From NCBI GenBank assembly GCA_012512545.1, contig JAAZDZ010000562.1:1-6842 (forward strand): a stretch of DNA of 6,842 nucleotides, written 5' to 3'. The first letter of the stretch is position 1. The number at the start of each line of letters is the position of its first letter. The DNA is from Alcaligenaceae bacterium (lineage in GTDB: Bacteria > Pseudomonadota > Gammaproteobacteria > Burkholderiales > Burkholderiaceae_B). The notes beneath the pieces are model-generated. The model ran no database searches. It was not told the DNA's origin and saw nothing but the letters and a program-made list of their open reading frames with translations. Shown here in pieces: positions 1 through 5,434 of this stretch. The position numbers and the translations under genes are program-made.

Positions 1-389
1 CCCCTATCCAGGCCGCCATCGACACCATGTCAGAACAGGACATCGGCTCGCTGGTCATCATGGAGCACGGCCAGCTGGCGGGCATGCTCACATTCCGCGA
101 AATCATCCGCTACCTGCATTCCAGCGGCGGCACGGTCGGCAACTACACCGTGCGCAGCATCATGGACGATGCTCCGGTCAGCGTTTCGCCCAATACAGGC
201 TTTGAAGAAGTGCAGCGCCTCATGCTTGAAAAACATGCGCGCTACATTCCTGTCATGGACGGCCCCACGCTGCAGGGCGTGATTTCCTTCTACGACATGG
301 CTGCCGCCATCGTAGCGGCCCAGGCATTTGAAAACACCATGCTCAAAGCCTATATCCGCGACTGGCCAGGCGATCAGGCTGCTGTGTAA
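1..389 (+). CDS. CBS-domain pair protein, 5' end missing
   Basis: The reading frame is open from the first base of the window (codons start at position 3) to a TAA at 387-389, giving about 129 visible residues. An internal ATG at 27 is unlikely to be the real start, because the residues before it (PIQAAIDTMSEQDIGSLVI) already belong to a CBS fold. The first CBS domain runs to about the LTFREIIRYL segment. The second begins at VRSIMDDAPVSVSP and includes RYIPVMDG and LQGVISFYDMA, the usual CBS signature of a hydrophobic strand followed by a G-hydrophobic-hydrophobic-[ST] turn. CBS pairs usually bind adenosyl ligands such as AMP, ATP or SAM and regulate a partner. No catalytic domain is visible, so this looks like a small stand-alone CBS protein of the roughly 140-150 residue class. 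Its partner cannot be told from this window. The gene is convergent with dusA. Confidence 0.92.
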   Translation, partial: PIQAAIDTMSEQDIGSLVIMEHGQLAGMLTFREIIRYLHSSGGTVGNYTVRSIMDDAPVSVSPNTGFEEVQRLMLEKHARYIPVMDGPTLQGVISFYDMAAAIVAAQAFENTMLKAYIRDWPGDQAAV

Positions 390-396
390 GGCTGCG

Positions 397-418
397 CTGT
401 CAGATCACTGTCAGATCA
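397..418. repeat. 11-bp perfect tandem duplication
   Basis: The 11-mer CTGTCAGATCA occurs twice with no gap, at 397-407 and 408-418. It fills most of the 26-bp space between the convergent CBS and dusA genes, and the second copy contains the dusA stop codon (TGA on the minus strand, 416-418). A weak 5-bp inverted repeat (CTGTC at 408-412, GACAG at 420-424) overlaps it but has no U-tract, so I do not call a terminator. The likely origin is replication slippage. Confidence 0.85.
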
Positions 419-1435
419 AGACAGCTCAGCCCAGGCGCGAGCCAAAAGCTGCGGGTCGTTATCGGCCAGCAAGGCGGAGTCTGACAACATGCGGCGCCAG
501 CGGCGAGCCCCTGAGCGCCCGCTCTGCCATCCCAACATGGATTTCACCACCATGCGCAACGGCGCGCCTGCCTGTGTCTGGCGGGCAGCGTAATCCATCA
601 TGACAGCCAGCACCTGTTCCGCTTGCGGGAGCGCCGCGGCATCGCCCAGCGCGACCGACAGCTCCGACAACACCCCGGGCGTATGCCATGCCGCCCGGCC
701 CAGCATCACGCCCTGAAACGTCTTCAAGGCATCCAGACACTGCCCGGTTTCGGCCAGGCCGCCATTCAACACGAAGATGGAATCGGGAAAGTCAGCAGCC
801 AGCCGCGCTGCCGCGTCGTAGCGCAGGGGCGGAATCTCGCGATTGTCCTTGGGGCTCAACCCTTTCAGCACGGCGTTGCGGGCATGCACGACAAAGACCC
901 GGCAGCCTGTATCGTGGATCTGGCCGACGAAATCACGCACAAAACCGTAGGATTCATCGTAATTCAGGCCGAGCCGGTGCTTGACCGTAACCGGCACCTG
1001 CACGGCATCTTGCATGGCCTTCATGCAATCGGCCACCAAGGCAGGCTCAGCCATCAGGCATGCGCCAAACGCCCCTTTCTGCACCCGTTCGGAAGGGCAG
1101 CCGCAATTCAGGTTGATTTCGTCGTAGCCCCACTGCTGACCCAGGCGGGCCGCAGCCGCCAGTTCGGAAGGTTCGCTGCCTCCCAGTTGCAAAGCGACGG
1201 GGTGTTCGGCTTCGTCAAAATCCAGATGGCGGGGCACATTGCCATGCAGCAATGCGCCCGTGGTGATCATTTCGGTGTAAAGACGCGCTTCGGGCGCAAG
1301 CAGGCGATGAAAATAACGGCAATGCCTGTCTGTTACATCTATCATGGGCGCGACGCACACGCGCCACGCCTGGGAGTCAGGGTTGACCATGGCAGCGGGC
1401 TGAATGCCCGCATCAGTACGGGAAGATGGGCTCAT
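416..1435 (-). CDS. dusA: tRNA-dihydrouridine(20/20a) synthase DusA
   Basis: DusA is a flavoenzyme that reduces uridine 20 and 20a in the tRNA D-loop to dihydrouridine, using FMN and NADPH. The 339-residue product has the Dus TIM-barrel motifs in order: APMIDVTDRH (29-38, FMN site), QLGG (83-86), NLNCGCPS (108-115, with the presumed catalytic Cys at 113), VKHRLG (151-156), VHARN (183-187), NGG (224-226) and GR (246-247). A small helical tRNA-binding domain follows. The early APMIDVTDRH and the HARNAVLKGLSPK segment favour DusA over DusB or DusC. Length matches the family (about 330-345). The ATG at 1435 was chosen as the first in frame; Met16 (MVNPDSQ) is an alternative because the first 20 residues are poorly conserved in the family. 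No strong ribosome binding site precedes either. The gene stands alone, divergent from thrB. Confidence 0.95.
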   Translation of the reverse strand: MSPSSRTDAGIQPAAMVNPDSQAWRVCVAPMIDVTDRHCRYFHRLLAPEARLYTEMITTGALLHGNVPRHLDFDEAEHPVALQLGGSEPSELAAAARLGQQWGYDEINLNCGCPSERVQKGAFGACLMAEPALVADCMKAMQDAVQVPVTVKHRLGLNYDESYGFVRDFVGQIHDTGCRVFVVHARNAVLKGLSPKDNREIPPLRYDAAARLAADFPDSIFVLNGGLAETGQCLDALKTFQGVMLGRAAWHTPGVLSELSVALGDAAALPQAEQVLAVMMDYAARQTQAGAPLRMVVKSMLGWQSGRSGARRWRRMLSDSALLADNDPQLLARAWAELS

Positions 1436-1480
1436 CGGGAAAATTCGAAACAGGTCCGCAAGAGTCTCAAACCTGCCATT

Positions 1481-1510
1481 TTCGCACGCCCGGCCAAGCT
1501 GGACTAAAAT
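1481..1510 (+). promoter_or_regulatory. candidate sigma-70 promoter for the thrB operon
   Basis: TTCGCA at 1481-1486 (4 of 6 matches to TTGACA) is followed after 18 bp by TAAAAT at 1505-1510 (5 of 6 matches to TATAAT). A start near 1517 would give a leader of roughly 108 nt before thrB. A weaker minus-strand candidate for dusA overlaps it: TTGAAA (complement of 1531-1536) and TGAATT (complement of 1508-1513), 17 bp apart. If both are real, the two -10 elements overlap and the polymerases would compete. These are pattern matches only. Confidence 0.3.
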
Positions 1511-1524
1511 TCAGCGGCCTGCGG

Positions 1525-1544
1525 CGCAGTTTTCAAAAATTGCG
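1525..1544. repeat. imperfect palindrome in the thrB leader
   Basis: The 20-mer CGCAGTTTTCAAAAATTGCG reads as an inverted repeat: CGCA pairs with TGCG, then one G-T wobble, then TTTT pairs with AAAA, leaving a two-base centre. It lies just downstream of the proposed thrB -10 element and covers the proposed dusA -35 hexamer, a position where an operator could act on both genes. As RNA, the very small loop and A/U-rich inner stem make it a weak hairpin. The function is unknown. Confidence 0.45.
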
Positions 1545-1605
1545 GCGGCCCCATACGAAGAACATCATGAGGGCGGACGTCTGGTGGCGCCCGCCTCGCC
1601 CGATA

Positions 1606-1611
1606 GAAGGA
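1606..1611 (+). promoter_or_regulatory. possible thrB ribosome binding site
   Basis: GAAGGA at 1606-1611 is the only purine-rich Shine-Dalgarno-like stretch before thrB. Its 13-nt distance to the ATG at 1625 is longer than ideal. The start is nevertheless well supported, because the protein begins MAVFTPVS, which resembles the N-terminus usual in this homoserine kinase family. Confidence 0.4.
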
Positions 1612-1624
1612 ATCATACGTATCC

Positions 1625-2593
1625 ATGGCTGTTTTCACCCCCGTCAGCGATGACGACGCCCGCGAGCTCCTGCAGCGCTACACCTTGGGAGAGCTGGTAT
1701 CCCTGCGCGGTATCACGGCAGGAATCGAGAATACCAATTACTTCCTGAGCACGACACGCGGCGAATATGTTCTGACGATTTTCGAGGTGCTCACGGCTGA
1801 ACAACTGCCCTTCTACATCGAGCTGATGACCCATCTGGCAGAGCGCAGCGTTCCCGTGCCTCACCCCCAGCTGATGCGTGACGGCACCCGCCTGACCACC
1901 CTGCACGGCAAACCGTGCGCCATTGTGACCCGATTGTCCGGCGGCTACGAACCCGACCCCGGCCCGGCCCATTGCGCCCAGACAGGTGAGACCCTGGCCC
2001 GCATGCATCTGGCTGCCGCCGATTTTTCCATCAGGCAGCCCAATCTGCGCGGCCTGCCGTGGTGGCAGGAAACCGTGCCGCATGTGCTGCCCTTCCTGAG
2101 CGCCATACAGGCCGATATGCTGAACGCGACGCTGGCAGAACAGACAGCCTTTGCGAAAACCGCCACCTACGCTGCCCTGCCATCCGGCCCGGCCCATTGC
2201 GACCTGTTCCGCGATAACGTGCTGTTTGATGGCACATACGAAACACCCCGCATGGGCGGCATCATAGATTTCTATTTTGCGGGCTGCGATACCTGGCTGT
2301 TTGATGTCGCGGTCTGCGCCAACGACTGGTGCATCGAACGCGAAACCGGCGCTTTCATCCCTGAACGCCTGCAGGCGCTGCTGAACGCCTATGCCGCTAT
2401 ACGGCCCTTCACCCCCCAAGAGCATGAAGCCTGGCCCACGATGCTGCAGGCCGGGGCGCTGCGCTTCTGGATTTCCCGGCTGTACGATTATTTCCTGCCG
2501 CGCCCCGCTCAAACGCTCAAACCGCACGATCCGCGCCACTTTGAGCGCATACTGACACAGCGCCGCCAGGTTGCGGCGCCCAGCCTGCCTTGA
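1625..2593 (+). CDS. thrB: homoserine kinase ThrB, APH-fold type
   Basis: ThrB phosphorylates L-homoserine with ATP to O-phosphohomoserine, the step before threonine synthase. The 322-residue protein belongs to the aminoglycoside-phosphotransferase-like ThrB class found in many beta- and gamma-proteobacteria, not the GHMP-kinase class of E. coli. Visible landmarks are the N-lobe segment GIENTNYF (33-40), the hinge region VTRLSGGY (101-108), the catalytic loop HCDLFRDNVLFDG (191-203, with presumed catalytic Asp193 and Asn198) and the metal-binding segment IIDFYFAG (213-220, Asp215). Trp/Tyr-rich helices (DWCIERETG, RFWISRLYDYF) close the C-lobe, as is usual in this family. Length is typical (about 315-330). 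It is cytosolic, with no signal peptide. The membrane-protein gene follows after a 13-bp gap, so the two are likely co-transcribed. A long antisense frame covers the whole gene but looks like a GC-driven shadow. Confidence 0.96.
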   Translation: MAVFTPVSDDDARELLQRYTLGELVSLRGITAGIENTNYFLSTTRGEYVLTIFEVLTAEQLPFYIELMTHLAERSVPVPHPQLMRDGTRLTTLHGKPCAIVTRLSGGYEPDPGPAHCAQTGETLARMHLAAADFSIRQPNLRGLPWWQETVPHVLPFLSAIQADMLNATLAEQTAFAKTATYAALPSGPAHCDLFRDNVLFDGTYETPRMGGIIDFYFAGCDTWLFDVAVCANDWCIERETGAFIPERLQALLNAYAAIRPFTPQEHEAWPTMLQAGALRFWISRLYDYFLPRPAQTLKPHDPRHFERILTQRRQVAAPSLP

Positions 2594-2606
2594 TTCCCCG
2601 ATAGCC

Positions 2607-3392
2607 ATGCAAGCAGCCATACTTCCCATTCATGCCGGGTGGTTCTGGATTCAACAGGGCTACCGCATCTGCCGTCAGCAGCCGCTGGCCATGTTCTTCT
2701 GGAGCATGACCCTCGGCCTGCTCATCACCTTCAGCTATCTGATTCCCCTGTTCGGGCAGATGGCGCTCATTATCGCCACTCCCAGCCTGACCTTCATGAC
2801 GCTGTCTGCCTGCCGCCGCATCGAAGCGGGCGAAGCCATGCAGTTCGGCATGTGGACCCAACCGTTGCGCGACCCCAGCGTGCGCAAGCGGCTGATCGTG
2901 CTGGGCATCACCTACCTGGGCTGCTCTATCGCGGCGGGCGTGGTGGCCACCCTGCCTTATCTGGGCAGCCTGACCGCCGCCATCGAGGGTCAGGCCCAGG
3001 TGGACGAGCTGGCCCTGCTGCAGGCCATGCGCGCGCCGCTGCTCACCTTCGGCCTGTTCTACATTCTGATTTCCATGCTGTTCTGGCACGCGCCCGCCCT
3101 GATCGGCTGGCACGGCGTGCCCATGAAACGTGCGCTGTTCTATTCCATGGTGGCCTGCTGGCGCAACAAATGGGCGTTCATGCTCTATGGCATAAGCTGG
3201 GGCGCCATCTTCCTGGGCGTGCAGTTCGCCAGCAGCTTTCTGATTGCGCTCGGCCTTTCAGCGCCTGTCATGCAGCTGCTTTTAACGCCGCTGAATATCG
3301 CCATTGCTGCGGTGCTCTACGCCAGTTTCTACCCGGCCTACATCAGCGTTTTCCGGCCGGAAGAACAGCCTGTGGAAGCCAGCGCGGACTGA
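2607..3392 (+). CDS. BPSS1780-family multi-pass inner-membrane protein
   Basis: This 261-residue protein of unknown function has about six hydrophobic segments, near residues 27-46, 49-69, 95-118, 142-163, 190-216 and 220-246. The N-terminus (MQAAILPIHAGWFWIQQGYRI) and the QPLAMF entry into the first helix resemble the uncharacterised BPSS1780 family, which in Burkholderiales often sits beside thrB. That is recalled family knowledge, not a search. A charged loop around residues 70-95 (CRRIEAGEAMQFGMW, then a basic patch) probably faces the cytoplasm. I chose the ATG at 2607. An in-frame ATG at 2571 would overlap thrB and add a non-conserved MRRPACLDSPIA. Neither has a clear ribosome binding site, so coupling to thrB translation is possible. 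The last 55 bp overlap the 3' end of the convergent DUF192 gene. No catalytic motif is visible, and a transport role is only a guess. Confidence 0.8.
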   Translation: MQAAILPIHAGWFWIQQGYRICRQQPLAMFFWSMTLGLLITFSYLIPLFGQMALIIATPSLTFMTLSACRRIEAGEAMQFGMWTQPLRDPSVRKRLIVLGITYLGCSIAAGVVATLPYLGSLTAAIEGQAQVDELALLQAMRAPLLTFGLFYILISMLFWHAPALIGWHGVPMKRALFYSMVACWRNKWAFMLYGISWGAIFLGVQFASSFLIALGLSAPVMQLLLTPLNIAIAAVLYASFYPAYISVFRPEEQPVEASAD

Positions 3393-3718
3393 ATGCGCTC
3401 AAGGTAGTCGGGGTGGCGTGCGCAGTAGCCACCCGGCAGCTCAATCACCGCCCTGACGCCTGCGGCCCACGCCACTCTGTTCGGCGGCAGGCCATGGATG
3501 CAGCGGCGCTCCTGCCCCAGAGCGTCGAGAAACACCACATCCAGCGGCTGCCTGAGAAAAAATGTGTGAATTGCCGCGCAGGGCGTGAGCAGCAAGCCTT
3601 CGTCAGCCGCCAGCTTTCCCTGGTCATGAAGGCCGAGCAGACGCAGCAAAAAGGTATCGGCGCGCCTCAGCTTTAAACAAGGCCGCGCGCTCAGGCTTCT
3701 TCCGGGCACTGCAGGCAT
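3338..3718 (-). CDS. DUF192-family protein, last gene of the tad operon
   Basis: The product is 126 residues if it starts at the ATG at 3718. That ATG shares one base with the tadC stop (TGATG), the classic layout for translational coupling. A longer frame from 3778 would run 61 bp into tadC and is less likely. The DUF192 core is visible: LLRLLGL (24-30), DEGLLLTPCAAIHTFFL (39-55), RQPLDVVFLDALGQ (56-69) and VIELPGGYCA (91-100). Many DUF192 proteins have a signal peptide and an FWMKNT-like motif. This one has no signal peptide and carries HTFFLRQPLD instead, so it is probably cytosolic. The biochemical role of the family is not established. Its place at the end of a tad operon suggests a link to pilus assembly, which is an inference. 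The C-terminal 18 residues (STGCSSGRKTLM and neighbours) lie in the overlap with the convergent membrane-protein gene and look non-conserved. Confidence 0.85.
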   Translation of the reverse strand: MPAVPGRSLSARPCLKLRRADTFLLRLLGLHDQGKLAADEGLLLTPCAAIHTFFLRQPLDVVFLDALGQERRCIHGLPPNRVAWAAGVRAVIELPGGYCARHPDYLERIQSALASTGCSSGRKTLM

Positions 3719-4584
3719 CACTTCCACAGCTCCATAAACTGGGAAACGATAGGAAAGGCGATGATCAGAAAAGAGCACGGAAAAATACAGAAAACCAAGG
3801 GGAACATCATCTTTACCGGGGCTTCCAGCGCCAGTTTTTCCGCCTGGAGAAAACGTTCACTGCGGCGCTGATCGGCCTGAGCCCGCAACACTGGCCCGAG
3901 ATTCATTCCAGACTGTTCTGCCTGGGCGACAGCGCCGACAAAATGATGCAAAGGGGCCAGGCCGCAACGCTGCGCCCATTGCGCCAGCGCCTGCTGACGC
4001 GAGGCCCCGGCGCGGATGTCCGACAGCATATGGCGCAACTCGTCGCGCAAAGGCCCAGGTGGGCCGTTGCCGGCTGCCTGCCCCAATGCTCCATGCAGAT
4101 TCAGGCCCGCTTCCACACACAGGGTAATCATGTCCAGCATGAAGGGAAATTCCCTCAACATGGCTTGCCTGCGCTGGCGGATACGCTCGCGCAGCCGCTG
4201 CCACGGCCAGGCCGCAGCCAGCGCCGCCGCCAGCCCTGTAAAGAACAGCAGTGCGGGCGGCGAAAGACTGCGGTGCAGAAGCAACGCCACAACCGCCATG
4301 GCCAGCATGGCAAGCACGCACTGCCATGCACACAGGTGATGTGGCGTCCAACAGGGCTGGGCGCCCGCCTGGCGCAGCAGATGCTCCAGCCGCAGGCGCA
4401 AGTGCCAGGACATCAAAGGGCGGCACACCAGCGCCACGGCCTCTACCCACGGCCATAGCAGACGCAACGGCGGCGCCAACTGCGGCCGCCCGGCCTCCGT
4501 GGCCTGCGCATAAGGGCGGCCCAGCCACCAGAACAACAGAAATAAAGAACTGGCGGCCAGCGCCATGCTGATCCAGATCCACAT
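3718..4584 (-). CDS. tadC: Tad/Flp pilus inner-membrane platform protein TadC
   Basis: TadC pairs with TadB as the polytopic inner-membrane platform of the Flp (type IVc) pilus, working with the TadA ATPase to extrude or retract pilin. The 288-residue protein has an N-terminal membrane anchor (about 5-22), a hydrophobic pair (about 86-104 and 109-126), a cytoplasmic T2SSF domain (about 142-255) and a C-terminal membrane segment (PLVFCIFPCSFLIIAFPIV, 262-280). Family marks are FPFMLDMITLCVEAGLNL (146-163), QAEQSGMNLGPVL (221-233) and the VKMMFPLVFCIFP motif (257-269) typical of TadC. I chose the ATG at 4584, one base after the tadB stop (TGAGATG), preceded by GAGGTG. The frame is open further upstream to 4737, but that part is the shadow of tadB: cysteine- and tryptophan-rich with no membrane pattern. 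The stop overlaps the DUF192 start by one base. Confidence 0.94.
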   Translation of the reverse strand: MWIWISMALAASSLFLLFWWLGRPYAQATEAGRPQLAPPLRLLWPWVEAVALVCRPLMSWHLRLRLEHLLRQAGAQPCWTPHHLCAWQCVLAMLAMAVVALLLHRSLSPPALLFFTGLAAALAAAWPWQRLRERIRQRRQAMLREFPFMLDMITLCVEAGLNLHGALGQAAGNGPPGPLRDELRHMLSDIRAGASRQQALAQWAQRCGLAPLHHFVGAVAQAEQSGMNLGPVLRAQADQRRSERFLQAEKLALEAPVKMMFPLVFCIFPCSFLIIAFPIVSQFMELWK

Positions 4585-4585
4585 C

Positions 4586-5434
4586 TCACACCTCGATGCT
4601 GACGATGCGGCGCACCAGATACATTCCCACGCCTTCGAGCACGGCCACCAGCAACAGCACCGCCCAGCCGATGGCGGTGCTCCATAGTTGCGACATGGTG
4701 AGCGGGTCGAGCGCGTGCAAAGCCAGAGCAAGCGCAATGGGCAGGCTGGCCATAATCCACGCCTGCATACGCCCCTGGGAAGTCAACGCCCGTATCTTTC
4801 CAAGCAGCTGCAAACGGGTGCGCAAAGTAAGGGAAATGCGTTCCAGGGTTTCCGCCAGACTGCCCCCCGTCTGCCCGGCCACTTTAATGGCGGCCACCAC
4901 CAGCCCGACAGACTCTGTCGCCACCCGGCTGTGCAGAGCATCCAGCGCATCATTGAAGGCCAGCCCCATACGCTGTTGCTGCAGCAGCAGCCCAAGTTCC
5001 TGCGACAAAGGCCGCTGAGCATGGCCGGACACCATGCGCAATCCTGACTGCAACCCCGAGCCCGCGCGCAAAGCGCCCGCCAGAGCCAGCAGAAAATCCG
5101 GCAATTGTTCATCGACGCGGCGGCAGCGGCGCTGCCTGGCCCAGGCAAGCGTCCGGCGTGGCAATACCAGGGCGATCAGCCCCACCCCCAGCGCAACGAC
5201 CAGCGGCATTCCCAGCAACCAAGGCAGGACGGCCAGCGCCACAGCCAGCACCAGATTCACTCCCCAGAGCTGGGCAGGATCGAGAAAAAGAAAAAAATCT
5301 GCCAGACCATGAACGGTTTCGTGCTGGAAGGTCGCCCGGTAACGTGCGTACTCCTTTTGCAGCAGATGCATGCCCGCCCAGGCTGCGATGGTGGTTGCCA
5401 GGCCGGTAGCCAGCATGAAGATCAGGATTGCCAT
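4586..5434 (-). CDS. tadB: Tad/Flp pilus inner-membrane platform protein TadB
   Basis: TadB is the first of two T2SSF-domain platform proteins of the Tad machine and is thought to contact the TadA ATPase and TadC. The 282-residue product has an N-terminal membrane helix (about 2-25), a hydrophobic pair (about 57-75 and 78-92), a basic turn (RRTLAWARQRRCRR, 93-106), the T2SSF domain (about 108-230) and two C-terminal helices (about 226-242 and 251-274). Family marks are VDEQLPDFLLALAGALRAGSGL (107-128), AAIKVAGQTGGSLAETLERI (181-200) and IRALTSQGRMQAWIM (214-228). Length is close to normal (about 280-320). The ATG at 5434 overlaps tadA by 13 bp and has a good AGGGGG ribosome binding site 8 nt upstream. 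An unusual pyrimidine tract (T7-C-T5 on the coding strand, complement of 5285-5297) encodes the FFLF stretch at about residues 47-50. Confidence 0.95.
   Translation of the reverse strand: MAILIFMLATGLATTIAAWAGMHLLQKEYARYRATFQHETVHGLADFFLFLDPAQLWGVNLVLAVALAVLPWLLGMPLVVALGVGLIALVLPRRTLAWARQRRCRRVDEQLPDFLLALAGALRAGSGLQSGLRMVSGHAQRPLSQELGLLLQQQRMGLAFNDALDALHSRVATESVGLVVAAIKVAGQTGGSLAETLERISLTLRTRLQLLGKIRALTSQGRMQAWIMASLPIALALALHALDPLTMSQLWSTAIGWAVLLLVAVLEGVGMYLVRRIVSIEV
4589..4594 (-). promoter_or_regulatory. tadC ribosome binding site inside tadB
   Basis: On the minus strand GAGGTG lies 4 nt before the ATG at 4584 and encodes the last two residues of TadB (Glu-Val), just before its TGA. It fixes the tadC start at 4584 rather than farther upstream and supports coupled translation of the two platform proteins. 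Confidence 0.65.

Larger units (their letters stand above)
1436..1624. other. divergent intergenic region between dusA and thrB
   Basis: These 189 bp separate two divergent genes and must carry the start signals for both. The region contains AT-rich patches (around 1441-1450, 1505-1512 and 1530-1541) in a GC-rich background, a candidate promoter on each strand and an imperfect palindrome, each described separately. Small open frames crossing it show no recognisable protein. I see no tRNA, riboswitch or threonine-rich leader peptide. Confidence 0.8.

Noticed and set aside
397..424. Possible terminator between the CBS gene and dusA
   Set aside because: Only a 5-bp stem can be formed and there is no T-run on either side. 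The repeat is direct, not inverted.
623..1507. 294-codon plus-strand open frame antisense to dusA
   Set aside because: The composition is His/Gln/Arg-rich without domain or membrane pattern, and the dusA strand carries all the conserved flavoenzyme motifs.
1570..1597. Possible attenuator hairpin in the thrB leader (GGCGG with CCGCC)
   Set aside because: The stem is about 5-6 bp with a long loop, has no T-tract, and no threonine- or isoleucine-rich leader peptide is present. It is expected by chance in GC-rich sequence.
1613..2629. 338-codon open frame on the minus strand covering all of thrB
   Set aside because: It is exactly antisense to a clearly coding homoserine kinase, its translation is rich in Gln, Gly and Ala with no recognisable domain, and such shadows are common in GC-rich genes.
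2639..3676. 345-codon plus-strand frame overlapping the membrane-protein gene and the DUF192 gene
   Set aside because: The translation is His/Arg/Ala-rich and shows no fold. The overlapping frame gives clean hydrophobic segments, and the DUF192 motifs lie on the other strand.
3719..3778. Longer N-terminus for the DUF192 protein
   Set aside because: It would lie inside the conserved C-terminal membrane segment of TadC, and the ATG overlapping the tadC stop fits the coupling seen in the rest of the operon.
4585..4737. 51-codon upstream extension of tadC
   Set aside because: It overlaps tadB fully, is rich in Cys, Trp and Arg, and the strong ribosome binding site and TGAGATG junction place the start at 4584.
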